The notes beneath the pieces are model-generated. The model ran no database searches. It worked only from the letters and a program-made list of their open reading frames with translations, and was not told where the DNA came from. The translations under genes were made by a program, and so were the position numbers. 64,000 nt of DNA, from NCBI RefSeq assembly GCF_026914265.1, contig NC_069133.1:10671937-10735936 (forward strand), written 5' to 3'. The stretch comes from Mya arenaria (lineage: Eukaryota; Mollusca; Bivalvia; Myida; Myidae). Below are positions 1 through 11,841 of this stretch, in pieces (position 1 is the stretch's first letter; every line of letters begins with the position of its first letter).

Positions 1-485
1 CCTGTGATCCGAGTCTCTTTACGGTTCACGGCCAACTGCGTGTAATCTGAGCCTCTTTACGGCTCACGGTCAACTGCGTGTGATCCGAGTCTTATTACGG
101 TTCACGGACAACTGCGTGTGATCCAAGTCTCCCCACGGTTCACGGACAACTGCGTGTAATCCGAGTTTCCTTACGATTCACTGACAACTGCGTGTGATCC
201 GCGCTTCCTTACGGTTCACGGACAACACCGTGTGATCCGAGTCTTATTTCGGTTTACGGTCAACTGCGTGTGATCCGAGTCTCTTTATTGACGGTACGCG
301 TTCAACTGTATATTCTCCGAGTATTTTAAAGGTTAACGGCTAACTATGCTTGATCCAAGTCTTCTTACGTTTACCGTAAACTGCGTGTGATCTAAGCCTC
401 CTTACTGCTCACGGTGAAATATGTCTGATCCAAATCATCGTACCGTTCACGGCCATTTGCTTGCGATCCGAGTCTCCTTACGGTT
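1..485. repeat. 37-bp minisatellite, copy A
   Basis: About 13 imperfect tandem copies of a 37-bp unit with core CAACTGCGTGTGATCCGAGT, decaying to the right. The same array lies at 44702-45125 in unit C, inside a BBE-C intron, so this copy should lie in the matching BBE-A intron. The array runs off the left edge, so its full length is unknown. Confidence 0.9.
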
Positions 486-855
486 ATTGCAAGTTATGCA
501 AGTTATTGCATTTGAAAACTGCATGGTTCAATTATATACAGATCATAATGCATATTGTTCAGTTGTCCACCAAGCATTTTGAACGGTAAAGCTGTATTTT
601 ACAAATCTCCATATCATTTTGCATTGAAAGCTGCATGATTAAATTATCTACAAAAACTTATTGCATGGAGAAACTGCATCGCTTTAAATAACGAGAACGT
701 ATTGCATGGTAAACCTGCGTGGTTAATTTATCTATTAGATTTATTGCATAGCAAAAAATGCACGATTCTAAAACCACCAAATATATTCCATGCTCAAACT
801 GCATGTTTCTAATAGCTATCAGACTTAATACATGGTAAAACTGCACGGTTCTAAC
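486..855. repeat. Degenerate 41-bp repeat in BBE-A intron
   Basis: Loosely repeated segments with core GCATGGTAAAACTGCA and CTATCAGACTTAATG, period near 41 bp, running up to the donor of the exon at 856. A longer and cleaner version is at 45240-45956. No coding potential seen. Confidence 0.7.
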
Positions 856-1111
856 CTTCTCGTATATCTCCTGCCATTGTATCCCGGTCTGCACCTTAAC
901 CGTGCCATGTGGGCTCCTCATCGTGCTCAGGTCTATCTCCATCTCGTCCATCTCAGACAGGCTTACGAGGAAACTTCCCTCCCACGTGGAGCGGCCCACA
1001 TAGTCGTGTCCCGAGCTCCGTACTGTCACGTGTAAGTTGTATTTCCGGGCGAACTGCACCGCTTTCTGGATGTCATCAGCGTTCTTCACCACGGCGATCA
1101 AATTTGGGTAC
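856..1111 (-). CDS. BBE-A exon: FAD-binding (PCMH) segment
   Basis: A 256-nt exon. The acceptor (TGTACACAG) precedes YPNLIAVVKNADDIQKAV; RSSGHDYVGRST carries the His expected to bind FAD; it ends at QWQEIYEK followed by donor gttaga. The frame is open throughout and phase agrees with the neighbouring exon (AG|G codon). In copy C the same exon has a TAG where this one has CAG (VKVQTG). Confidence 0.85.
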
Positions 1112-1838
1112 CTGTGTACATGAATATATGCATGGTGGTAACTTAGTCGAGTGTATAACACGATATAAGGTTAGATACACGATAGGCTGCTACACTACTT
1201 GTACATGTTCGTGTAGACTACTTTTTGAGTGCTACCTAATCAGATACGTGTTTTTAAATGTACATGTAAAACGTATTCCCTTTTTCTCGAAAGTTCCTTA
1301 GCTTTTTAAGGAGTTTTTAGGAGTTTTTTGACTGAGCAAATAGCCCGTATCATGATTGAACTATATAAAAACTAATTGTTATTATCATGAAGGTAATTAA
1401 TGGAAAATTACCGGAGAAGTACGGATTGTAAGAACGCTAACCGAAGTGGCTGAAATAATGGTATGCTAAATCTCTTGTTTCTTTAAGCAGTATTATATTT
1501 TGGACAGCGTTATTTGGCATTTCCGTTTCTGTATTTGGCTGTACGACTTTGCCTTTAATGTTCAAAAAATAAAATGTAAAAGTGAAACTCGTTCTTAACA
1601 AAAGTGGGGTAATTAACATAAAAACAACATTCATGTGTTGATTTTTTTATGATTATTTTATCGATGTCGGTTGTATATAATAATGCACCGGCATTTTCAG
1701 ACTTAGTACCCTCAATGTACAACTAATTTCAAAGGTCATTCCTAGCGTGACTAAATTATGCTGTCTACAAATAACAGAAAAATGAGCTCAAGGGTTAAAT
1801 ATTGTAGATATGCTATGTGATATGTGCATGAAATGGGC
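1112..1838. other. BBE-A intron, unique part
   Basis: AT-rich sequence between the PCMH exon and the 47-bp array. No exon, RNA gene or repeat was recognised. Copy C has only about 75 bp between the exon at 46212 and its array, so most of this stretch was inserted in A or lost from C. Confidence 0.6.
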
Positions 1839-2556
1839 AACGGTGTTGTACATATAAGGGCATTATAAACCGTTGACCTCTATTCAACGGTGTTGTACAT
1901 ATTAGGGCATTATAAACAGTTGACCTCAATTCAACGGTGTTGTACATATAAGGGCATTATAAACAGTTGACCTCTGTTCAACGGTGTTGTACATATTAGG
2001 GCATTATAAACAGTTGACCTCTGTTCAACGGTGTTGTACATATTAGGGCATTATAAACAGTTGACCTCTGTTCAACGGTGTCGTACATATTAGGGCATTA
2101 TAAACAGTTGACCTCTGTTCAACAGTGTTGTACATATAAGGGCATTATAAACAGTTGACCTCTGTTCAACGGTGATGTACATATAAGGGCATTATAAACA
2201 GTTGACCTCTGTTCAACGGTGTTGTACATATAAGGGCATTATAAACAGTTGACCTCTGTTCAACGGTGTTTTACATATAAGGGCATTATAAACAGTTGAC
2301 AACTGTTCAACGGTGTTGTACATATAAGGGCATTATAAACAGTTGACAACTGTTCGACGGTGTTGTACATATAAGGGTATGATAAACAGTTGACAAATGT
2401 TCAACGGTGTTGTACATATAAAGGCATTATAAACAGTTCAATGGTGTTATTCATATGTACGGACAGTATAACCTGTGTACCTCTGTTTAACGGTGTTGTA
2501 CATATATGAGCATTGTAAACAGTTTACCTCTGTTCAATGGTGTTGTACATATGTGC
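1839..2556. repeat. 47-bp splice-donor minisatellite, copy A
   Basis: About 15 tandem 47-bp units. On the minus strand each unit contains the last 20 nt of the adjacent BBE exon (TACAACACCGTTGAACAGAG), the exon-intron border, and then 27 bp of intron beginning gtcaac. The unit is therefore an amplified exon end plus 5' splice site. The true donor is the rightmost one, next to the rest of the exon. The homologous array is at 46290-47100. Confidence 0.9.
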
Positions 2557-2768
2557 CTGTTTACTGTACTCTGGGTAGCTTGACAACAGCAGGTCCCGTT
2601 CATATCATGGTTGAGGGCGGCCATGTCCATCTGAGAGGGGTAGCATTCATCACTTGGGCAGCATCGCTCCGAGATTATGTTGTGAACGCTACCTTGTTCC
2701 CTGTCATGTCCATCGCTAGTCACACCCAGCCCATCAAGGCAACACTTGCCAGCAAGGCTAGCACTGAA
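2528..2768 (-). pseudogene. BBE-A N-terminal exon, two 1-bp losses
   Basis: Homologous to 47091-47333. It reads EQGSVHNIISERCCPSDECY in frame, then shifts near 2597, so the LLLPS-PEYSKQAHMYN segment of copy C is lost. The donor lies after CAGAG at the left end (gtaaac). The right edge is set by an acceptor-like CTATTGCAG. Confidence 0.75.
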
Positions 2769-3620
2769 CTGCAATAGGAGATACCATATTAACCGCATAC
2801 TTTAAATAAAACAAGAATCGCTCGGTGATGTTGTGCACGATACCATGTTCCCTGTCATGTCCATCGCTAGTCACACCTCAGCCCATCAAGGCAACACTTG
2901 CCAGCAAGGCTAGCACTGAACTGCAATAGGAGATACCATATTAACCGCATACTTTAAATAAAACAAGAATCGCTCTGTGATGTTGTGCACGATACCATGT
3001 TCCCTGTCATGTCTTTCGCCGGTCACACCCCAGCACATCAAGGCAACAGTTGCCAGCAAGGCTAGCGCTGAACGGCAATAGGGGGATACTTAATTGACCG
3101 CATACATAAATATATGAATACATGCATCGCTCAGGGATGGTGTAGTGCACGACACATGTTCCCTGCCTTTTCCTTTTCTCGTCTTGTTCATTGATCGTCA
3201 CACCCCAGCTCTCTAGTGTAACACTTGCCAGCACAAGCGATGAAGTGCAGTAGGAGATACTTCGTTGGTCACAGACTTTAATTCATAAAAATAATCATCG
3301 CGTGGTGATGGAGTAGTGCACGTAACCATGTTCGATGCCTTTCCCACACCCAAGTCAACTAGGGTAACGGGAAAACAACTGGCTATAAAAAGGCTATCGA
3401 GATACAGCACCCGTAAAATTCGAGTTCGTTCGGACATTGAACACTGCCCTTCATGTCTGATGCCTTGTTCACGCCCCGGTTGTGCTCCGGACTACATAGG
3501 CAAAGGGCAACACTGGCTAGCAAAGCTACCAACAAACAGCATATATACATGTAGGATCTGCATTAACAGTGAACACTGCCTTGTCCATGTGTCGGCTACG
3601 CTTTAGCACATCATATGAGA
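2700..3620 (-). repeat. Tandem units of the BBE first-exon region, copy A
   Basis: Segments about 135-140 bp long, related to the start of the BBE N-terminal exon and its upstream flank, repeat at roughly 2705-2845, 2846-2985, 2986-3130 and, more diverged, to about 3620. Shared landmarks on the plus strand are CCCATCAAGGCAACA, TTGCCAGCAAGGCTAGC and TTCCCTGTCATGTC. Minus-strand translations share weak patterns such as LASVTLESWGVTINEQD. Only the leftmost unit joins a continuing exon. Unit C has the same diverged series to 47930. Confidence 0.7.
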
Positions 3621-4941
3621 TGATCAAAGGTTTGCCCATTAAAGGCGCTCAATATAGGATAATGCAAAACAAAAATTCTATTTTAATGTAGAGATAAAAA
3701 ATATGAGCGATATTTTGGCGCCATTTTAGCTTGGACATTTGTGGCCACGTAGCTATTAATTAAAAAAGGTAATATTATTTTTATCTGTACACAAATCATA
3801 TGTTGTTGTTGTTTTGATCGTTAAAGGTCAAATGAGCAAAACATGATTATGCATAACAATTAAAAAATCACAACTTGCATAAACCTTTCTTGTGCGCCTT
3901 TAAAAGAATAAGCAAATGTAATTATGAGAATGGCAATATTGCTAAAATCGGAACACGACATAGCAGCAATGTAAACCGCTGAACCACTGAAAAGAGTCAT
4001 TTCCATTGAGGTTCATAGAGATAAGCGAAGTGACTTTCTTATTCCTATTTCATGTTTCGATTAAGAAATAAGGGAACTAGTTCCTTTCTTATTCAAAATA
4101 TTCTTAAATGCAAATGAGAATAAACGCACTGCTTAGGTTGATACATATGAAGGCAATTTATGGAATATAAAAATGTGTGAGAACAATAGCAAAAGTCGAA
4201 CAGGGTATAAGAAACAAGTTCCCCATTCAAACGTTTCGAAAAATATACACTGTCTTTACATCGTTTAATGTATTTAAAGTGTCCGGACAATGCATTAGAG
4301 GTCATTTCCATCAGCTGTACAAGCACGATATTCTCAGATCACGTATGATTAAGTCAAAAGGCATTTCGGTTTGGATGCAAGTGAAATTTCAACAGATCTT
4401 TGATAACCATAACATACCAAAAAATGTTGCGCATGGTTTTTATTCAACCCTTGCAAAAATTGTATAAATTTGTCAATATTGGCTTCCCCACTCAATCTGC
4501 ATCGTATAAGGCTGTTTATTTTTCTGAATGATTTCAAAATTAACGGCATGTATCAGCATGAACACATTTATCAATATCATTAAATTAGTGGGAAATGCAG
4601 GCATAAAGTTTATAAAGTTATAAACATGCACCTACCTCATATTGAATGCTAGCCGACAACAAAGGTAAACCTACATCCAATTGTCAGTGGTAGTTAAAAT
4701 CATTCCATTATTGCGAAATATCCATACACCTTGTTTTTCCTACAATTAATAGAGCAGACCGTGAGCTGGATACTGACATAAATCACATGGTTTTAAAGAA
4801 CATGTATTTTGAAACAAATACAATAAACCTTAAAGATCCTCACTTAAACGTCCTCTAAATTAGCGCGTATTTAGTGTGCATACATAACTGCACACATATA
4901 CAAATATAGATTTATTGCTATAAGTGTCTTGTAAATGTTCT
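3621..4941. other. AT-rich flank shared by units A and C
   Basis: No gene seen. The stretch aligns almost throughout with 47930-49200, for example at CATTTCCATTGAGGTTCATA, with small indels. It is part of the tandem block and lies between the BBE first exon and the 33-bp array. Short open frames (4093-4326, 4177-4467) are not conserved as frames between copies. Confidence 0.7.
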
Positions 4942-5243
4942 AAGGCCAAAAAAATAATTGTTTGTTTAGGGTAACCTTTCCAATTTTTTTTCTTTTCAAA
5001 ATCTGTCGTAAGTTCAGAGTGTTTTCTTGCACATGGCAGTCTTTCCTACAATACTGTCATTGCCTGACTTTGTTTTATCATATAAACAATAATTCTGAAA
5101 AAAATCTGCATTTATCCGCCCGTCGTAACTCTCTATTCGCTAACGAATATTTTTTTGCTCAGAAACGGAAAAATTAGTTAGGGTCGGCGCATTTTTATAG
5201 GTAGGGTCGGGTTACCCGAAACAGACATATTTTTTTCAGGCCT
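4942..5243. mobile_element. About 300-bp MITE with terminal inverted repeats
   Basis: The left end GGCCAAAAAAATAATTGTTT and the right end, ending TATTTTTTTCAGGCC, are inverted copies extending through GGGTAACC / GGGTTACCC, about 35 bp per arm. The matching region of unit C near 49200 lacks it, so it inserted after the duplication or was cleanly lost. It is non-coding; superfamily not assigned. Confidence 0.75.
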
Positions 5244-5664
5244 AACCCATGTATTAACACAACACTACATTAACTTATTTGGTTAGTGTTCAATTAATAT
5301 TTTGCCCTACCGTAGATCAAGCAGTCAGAGCATATAGATGTGTTCAAGAAAAACTTCAAAACTCACTATTTTACTAAGTTTTATGACTTGTTTTAAAACA
5401 GGCTCGAATAAGAAATGTCTGTATTATATTTGATTTTTTAGCGTCTTCGAGTTTTTTGTATTTTTTATCGTTTGCTATGACCAATTGTGATTTTACTTAA
5501 TGTCCATATATAACTACTTCAGTCACCTTTAATCTAATGAATGTTGCAAGTTTTAATATCATGTTATTTAATTGCTTTATATTGTTTTATATCAGTATAT
5601 GTTCAAATTAAATGTTAGATATATACATATATATGCATGTATTGTAAACACGTTTAACGTTTAT
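5244..5664. other. AT-rich spacer
   Basis: No gene or RNA recognised. The stretch just before the 33-bp array contains a segment (TTGGTTAGTGTTCAATTAATAT) conserved at about 49462 in unit C. Confidence 0.5.
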
Positions 5665-8600
5665 TATAGTTACGGGAGTTTCAACCCCAATTGACGCAAA
5701 CGTTACCCAACCCACACACCGAGTTGAGACAATAGGTACAGCACCCACAAGCCGAATTGATTCAATAAAAACTGCACCCACAACCCGAGTTCAGGCAATA
5801 GTAACAGCAACTGCAACACGCGTTTTAACAACCGCCACTGGAGCCATAACTCGAGTTAAGGCAATAGTAATTGCAGTCTCAACCCAGTGTAGGCAAAAGA
5901 AACTTCACCAATATCCCGAATTTAAGCAATAGTTACTGCAGCCACAACACTAGTTTAGACAAAAGTTACTGCACCTAAAACGCGAGTTTAAGCAATATTC
6001 CCTTAATACCTTTAACCTCCTATCCGATAGAAAACAACAAAATCAATACTTTTCAGTGTTATTATTTTGGAAGTCTCAGTGAAGCGATTTGGGAAACCGA
6101 TTAACACATACAGCATGAACTCGCAACATGAGCAAAGTATGTCTTCTTAACATCATGCCTGACAAAAAATGGAGCTTACAGACGTGGTCGACTGACCGAG
6201 GAAAAACTGAGATAAAACCCTCCATCTGGGGAAAACTCAGAAACCTCTGCTCTCATCCAGATTTACAGGATTTGTCTCGTACCACTAGATGTTGGACCTT
6301 ATCACCCATAAGCTCCCTAACAGTTAGGTATAAATTGCATATCATTTACATGATTCATTTCACGTACTATATCAAAATATACAATTTTCAATTACAACGC
6401 TATGTATACAAGTGAGAACAAAAAGATCATTCATATGATGAAATTGCATAATAACAGAAAACTTTCACCTTAAACATTTGCTTGAAAAAATTACAATCAA
6501 TTGTATCGATGTGAGCGTATCGGCATCCCAGCGCTGAATGCCTTTACATTATATACGCACGAAATACTCGTGCCTATGAATCACTCGTGCATATAAAACG
6601 CCACCTGGCGGTTATTCCATTACAAGGGAAAATAATTTTCTTCTAATTCGTTTCACTCAAACGCAGAAATTAATATATGGACCCACAACCCGAGTATAGG
6701 CAATAGCTAATGCACCAACAGCCCGAGATAAGGCAATAGCTATTGCGTCCACAACCCGAGATAAGGCAATAGTAACTGCAGCCACAACACGAGTTTAGGC
6801 AATAGTTACTGCATCCACAATCCGAGTTGAGGCAAAAGCTACTACACCTTTAACTCGAGTTAAAGAAATAGTATCTGGACCTAGACCCGAGTTTAGGCAA
6901 TAGCTACTGCATCCACAACCCGAGTTGAGGCAAAAGCTACTGCATCGATAACCCAAGATAAGTCAATAGGTACTGCACCGAGTTAAGGCAATAGTAACTG
7001 CACCCACAATCCGAGTTGAGGTAATAGTTACTGCACCCACAACCCGAGTTGAAGCAATAGTAACTGCATCAACAACCCGAGTTTAAGCAATGGCTTCTGC
7101 AGCCACAATCCGAGCTACTGCAATAGTTACTGTAGCCATAACCCGAGTTGTTGAGGAAATAGTTACTGCACACACAACCCGAGTTGAGGCAATAGTAACT
7201 GAACACACAGCCCGAGTTGAGGCAATAGTTACCGCACCTTCAACTTGAGATAAGGCAATATTATCTGCAAACCGAATTTAGGTTATAGTAACAATATCTT
7301 AAACCCGATATTAAGCAATAAGTACTGCACCCTCAAAGATAGTTAAGGCAATAGTTACCACAGCTACAACCCGAGTAGAGGCAATTGTTACTGCATCCAT
7401 ATTCCGAGTGTAGGCAATTTAATTGCATCGACAACCCAAGTTGAGAGAAAAGTTACTGCAACTACAATGCAAGTTAAGGCAATAGTAACTACACACACAA
7501 TCCGAGTTTATGCAATAGCTACAGCAGTTACAATCCGAGTTGAAGCAATAGTTACTTCAACCACCACCCGAGTTAAGGCAATAGTTACTACAAACTCAAC
7601 CCGAGTTAAGCAATATTTACCGCAACCACATCAATATTTACCGCAACCACATCCCGAATAAACACATTAGCTACTAAACCAGCAATTCGAGTTTTAACAA
7701 ATGTTTTAACACCAACACACGGAGTTTAGTCCAGCCACAACCCGAGTTTATATTAGAATTACTGCCATCTCAACCTGATATATGCAACGGTTACTGCGCA
7801 ATCAACCTAAGTATATACAATAGTTACTGCAGCCTAAACCCGAGAATAGACAATAGTTACTGCAGCCTTAACCCAAACTAAGCAATAGTTATCAACTTGA
7901 GTTTAGGGAATTGTTACTGCAGCCACAATCCGAGCTAATGCAATAGTTACTGCAACTACAACCAGGGTTTAGGCAATATTTACCGCACCAACATCCCAAG
8001 TTAATGCAATATGTACCGCCTCTCAATCTGAGATAAGACAATAGCTACTGAGCCAACAACTCGAGTTTAAACAAACGTTACTGCGCCAATAGACCGCGTT
8101 TAGGCTATCGCTACTGCACCCACAATCTGAGTTAAAGCAATAGTTACTTCCCAAATCCAATGTATGAGATAGTTTATGCAGCCACATGCCGAATTTGAGG
8201 CAATAGTTACTCTGGCCACAACCCGAGTTTAGGCAATAATAATTGCAGCCATAACACGAAATTAGGCAATATTTGCTGCAGCAACAACCCAAGTTGAGGA
8301 AATAGTAACTGCACCTATCGCAACGTTCAGACAATAGTTATTTCAAGGACAACCCGAGTTTAGGCAATAGTTACTGCAGCCATATCCCGAGTTTAAGCCA
8401 TAGGAACTGCACCCATAACCCGAGTTAAGGCAATAGTTACTGCGGTCTCAACCCAAATTTAGGCAATAGCTACTGCACCCACAACCCTAGTTAAAGCAAC
8501 AGGTACTGCACCCTCGAACCGAGTTTAGGCAATAGTTACTGCGGTCTCAACCTTAATAAAGGCAATAGTAACTGCACATTGAACCCAAGTTAGGCAATAT

Positions 8601-8735
8601 TGAGTGCACCCACAACCCGAGTTAATACAATAATTACTGCACCAACAATCCGGTATTATGTTATAGTTTCTTCAACCTCAACTCGAGTGAAGGCAAAAGT
8701 TGCCCTAACAACCCGACGTTAGGAAATGGTTTTTG
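5665..8735. repeat. 33-bp minisatellite between BBE and DXO, copy A
   Basis: Imperfect 33-bp units (core ACAACCCGAGTTTAGGCAAT, then AGTTACTGCACCC), interrupted by unrelated sequence at 5998-6675. There are about 70 recognisable units with high divergence between neighbours. The 33-bp period preserves reading frame, so stretches stay open by chance; on the minus strand they read as CSNYCLNSGCG-type Cys-rich repeats. The array fills the space between the divergent genes in both units. I find no evidence that it is translated. Confidence 0.9.
5998..6675. other. Insert splitting the 33-bp array in unit A only
   Basis: About 680 bp unrelated to the repeat, with 33-bp units on both sides, absent from unit C. 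A 95-codon plus-strand frame (6128-6415) shows no recognisable family. Terminal repeats were not identified, so the mechanism is unknown. Confidence 0.55.
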
Positions 8736-9084
8736 CACCAACTATTCGAATTGCATAATAAATATTGCATTGCCATGTGAAAGTCAAATTGTCGATAACC
8801 ATATATCCATTGCACGATTACGTGCTATATTAAAATATTAGGAACTTTTGGCATTTTTAAAAATGGGGATTTTTTGGCTACGTAGCTGTTATGAACTTTA
8901 TGAAGGTATACAAATCATATTCTTTCTTCATCATTTAAGTCAAATAAACATAATAATACATTGATATTAAAAATAATGGTTTTGGCATCAATCTGTATTC
9001 CATTGAGGCAATGCGAGGGATAGTCAGAAAGGGTTTTGTGAAGCTGATGCTAAAATTTGATATTTATAACATCATTATTAAGAT
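8736..9084. other. Right flank of the 33-bp array
   Basis: No gene. It includes a segment (GGCTACGTAGCTGTT) shared with 53090 in unit C and a weaker relative at 3715-3870 on the other side of the array (GGCCACGTAGCTATTA). Confidence 0.5.
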
Positions 9085-9427
9085 AAGCTGCAGTATCACA
9101 GATTAACCGTTTTGACAAATTATTTTTTTGTCTTAGATTGAGCCAAGTTCTGCGAAAATATCTGCAAATCAGTGATATAACACTGTTGACAAAAGATCAG
9201 ATCGCAGATGTTCATATTTCCGTTTAAAAACTTATGGTCTATTGCTAAAAGCGTTACTTACGGCTTAACAAAATACATAATACATCAAGTTTTGAACTTT
9301 AAAAAGAAATTCTGCAATATATTTTGTCAGCAGTCTTATATCACTGGTTTCCATGCATTTTCGCATAAAGTGGCTCGTTCCAAGACAAAAAAGTTGTCAA
9401 AACGTTCAATCTGTGACAGTGCAGCTT
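9085..9427. mobile_element. Fold-back MITE (about 345 bp), copy 1
   Basis: Long palindromic element. The left arm begins AGCTGCAGTATCACAGATT and the right arm ends with its inverse (AATCTGTGACAGTGCAGCT). The inner arms also mirror each other (GATCAGATCGCAGATGTTCA against TTTTGTCAGCAGTCTTATATC). A second copy is at 21384-21735, and a right-end remnant is at the matching place in unit C (53110-53168), so this insertion predates the tandem duplication. Only the right arm survived in C. Confidence 0.85.
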
Positions 9428-9780
9428 GAAACAACTTTTGCAAAACATATTGCTCGACTCCACCAAGATTGTTTATCTTTCCGGAACCCAAACGAGTTCA
9501 TGAACAGATTTGATACAATCAAAAATATGGTCAATCTCATGCCTGATTTTGGTGACTGAGTGGCTACGTGCAGGGCGAGATATCAATGAATTAGACAGTC
9601 GTGTAACAAGTTGAATTTCAGACTATTCATCTTGTTCTTTTAAGTTCTTTAAAAATAAAATAAAATTGCTTGTCGTCGTTGGCATGATTCTTTATATTTT
9701 AAGAAATACCGGCTTTGTACAAAATCTTAAAGATGCAAACTTACTCCCAAATAAGTTTTACCACAATTAATACAAGAGTT
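9428..9780 (+). pseudogene. Terminal-exon/3'UTR remnant, WVDRGC-gene type
   Basis: Shares AACGAGTTCATGAACAGATT and CTCATGCCTGATTTTGGTGA with the end of the gene at 36506-36780 and with 53170-53510; a minus-strand relative is at 23264-23500. Frames are interrupted. The blocks conserved between copies (AGACTATTCATCTTGTT, CGTCGTTGGCAT) look like 3'UTR. I read it as a decayed last exon stranded upstream of DXO. Confidence 0.5.
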
Positions 9781-11841
9781 AAATACACCAAAAAAAAAGA
9801 TGAATAAATATAAAAAACAATGGTTCTTATGAAGGATACCGAGGATTTTTTTGCGTTTTCAAAACTATAAAATACACGGTCACAATATTGTTATCAGTAA
9901 TTAATATTTTCCATAAATGCATTATTTAGTATGTAGTTACAGGTTTATCATTCAAAAATTAGTTTTTTTGTACATGTGTATGTATTGATTTTGAATAAGA
10001 GTGTCACTTTAAGAAAACTGGAGTAAACATGCTGTTGCAATTCACTTACTCAAAGTTCTAACGCTGTCATTTTAAATTGTTATTTCTTTACTTAAAATTT
10101 TGAAAACACAGATATCCTATGGACTCTTTTGAGTACTACGTCATCAAGATATGTACGATTAAAGCGCCTAGCAAGTATGGAGGACACATGTCAAATTTGC
10201 GATTTGCGTTACATTTAAACATAAAATAATCAGAAACGATATAGACAAAATCGAAAGCAAAATGTTCAGTGAGTGGCAGTGACAGCACAAATAGCGATTC
10301 GCAATCAAATTAGAACTGCAACATATGAATTCTTGTACGAGTAGCTACATATACATGTTGACGTACAATTAGTGTTATGTAACCTCTGTTTTGTCGTTTA
10401 ATGTACTTCCTTCTTTGCATGAAACAGTTTAAAAAATCAACCTGCTATAACGACTGTTATTTCAGGAATTCGATACGTATATTATTTGCATATTTGATGA
10501 CTCATGTTTTTAGTATATTCTTTACGAAGATTAATGTAGATATAAAATATCAGTCTTTAATGTAAATAATATTACCAGTCAACTTTTTGACCTTGCAATA
10601 CTTCAAATAAATCGAATTATAATCCTTTTTAGACCAATTAAATAATGTATACAAAACAGCACATAACTTAACTGCACTCTAGTTTCGGTCATTTAAATCA
10701 GCAGGCTATAGCCTATACTAAAATCATATGGGGCAACGCGACACACTCATATGAACTTCAGTAGTTGCTTCAACCATCTACTTCATTGGTACGAATACCA
10801 TAATGTGCAAACCGTTTTATGTGTGTATTTTCACTTTAGAATATATAAGTTAAAACAGTTGAATGTTCAAATGAATCTATATCGAGTTGACAGAAATCAG
10901 TGTACAACTACATCACTCTGACTTCTAGTTGCGAGTGTATATTCATATGTGTGCGTCCAATCGGTGATGTTGAGGTAGCCTTTGATAAATTTAACATTTA
11001 TGACGTCAAGCTGTTTAATATAAAGACGTCACAAAAATGTCGTATTTTAAATACTATTAAACGCACAATATATCCCTAAAAATATATATTTCTAATGTTC
11101 ATTAACGTATTCTTTACTCTTTATTGCGCTTTAAGAAATTGCGCTCCAGAGGTTTTGCAATCTTATAAGTCTCAAGTTTTAGATCAAGCACATTTTTTTC
11201 CATATAATGCCGTTACCTTTGCGTGATATACGGAGTATTATAATTACGGTATGGACATTTGTTGAAAGTATCAATAACGTAATATGTTTCGCAACAACAG
11301 CCAAAAATGCATTTCTTCGGACTCGGTCTCAATACTCTTTGAATGCCTTTAATGTGTCCGATACACAAGTACGTGCTTTTTAGATGGCTACTTACTTGGG
11401 CTACAAGGCTTTCTTAAACAGAGAACGATTTACATTGTATCAAGCTCTTCGGCATTACTACAAACAATGTATGTTACTGGTTACCACATATGGTATCGCC
11501 CTTGACAAGGTACGTATCTTGTATAACTGTTTTCCTCAAAGTTCTTTATTTAGTCGAAAATAAACAGCAAATCGAAGACTTAGCGCAAGATTGATGTAAT
11601 GCCTTCTATTTCTATTCTGATTTACATTCATCTTACACTAGGCCCGAAGCAAAACAAGGAAGGGATCGATATAGTGACACGTATAAAATCAATGTAAAGA
11701 TAATGTCTGTCAAAAAAAATCGAACATAGGGTTCCAATTACAAAACAAAAATATATACGAGACATGCTTCTGACAATATAAAGCTATTTTCAGAAAATTT
11801 AAGAGATATGGATTTTATAAATCTTACCATTTACTGTCAAA
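9781..11841. other. DXO-A upstream region
   Basis: AT-rich. Parts (10195-10610 and 11618-11841) align with 53940-54534 upstream of DXO-C. About 1.0 kb (10612-11618) is present only here. It contains a perfect CRE-type palindrome TGACGTCA near 11000 and a second GACGTCA about 27 bp later. A 59-codon ATG frame at 11384-11563 has no recognised family. Confidence 0.5.

Larger units (their letters stand above)
856..2768 (-). pseudogene. BBE-like FAD-linked oxidase, 5' part, copy A
   Basis: Two minus-strand exons of a berberine-bridge-enzyme-like flavoprotein: 2768-2528 (N-terminal, secretory) and 1111-856 (FAD-binding PCMH half). Later exons would lie left of the window. In this family a flavin is covalently held through a His in an R-x-x-G-H motif and substrates are oxidised with O2. 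The 856-1111 exon is fully open. The 2528-2768 exon is 241 nt against 243 nt in copy C and shows two single-base losses, one in a G run near 2720 and one near 2597. After the second loss the frame no longer reaches the end of the exon. The intron between the exons is filled by a 47-bp minisatellite. I read it as a duplicate of BBE-C that is probably non-functional. An ATG at 2798 in another frame gives a plausible signal peptide (MRLIWYLLLQFSASLAG) that enters the correct frame after the first loss, so only the second loss is clearly damaging. Confidence 0.75.
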
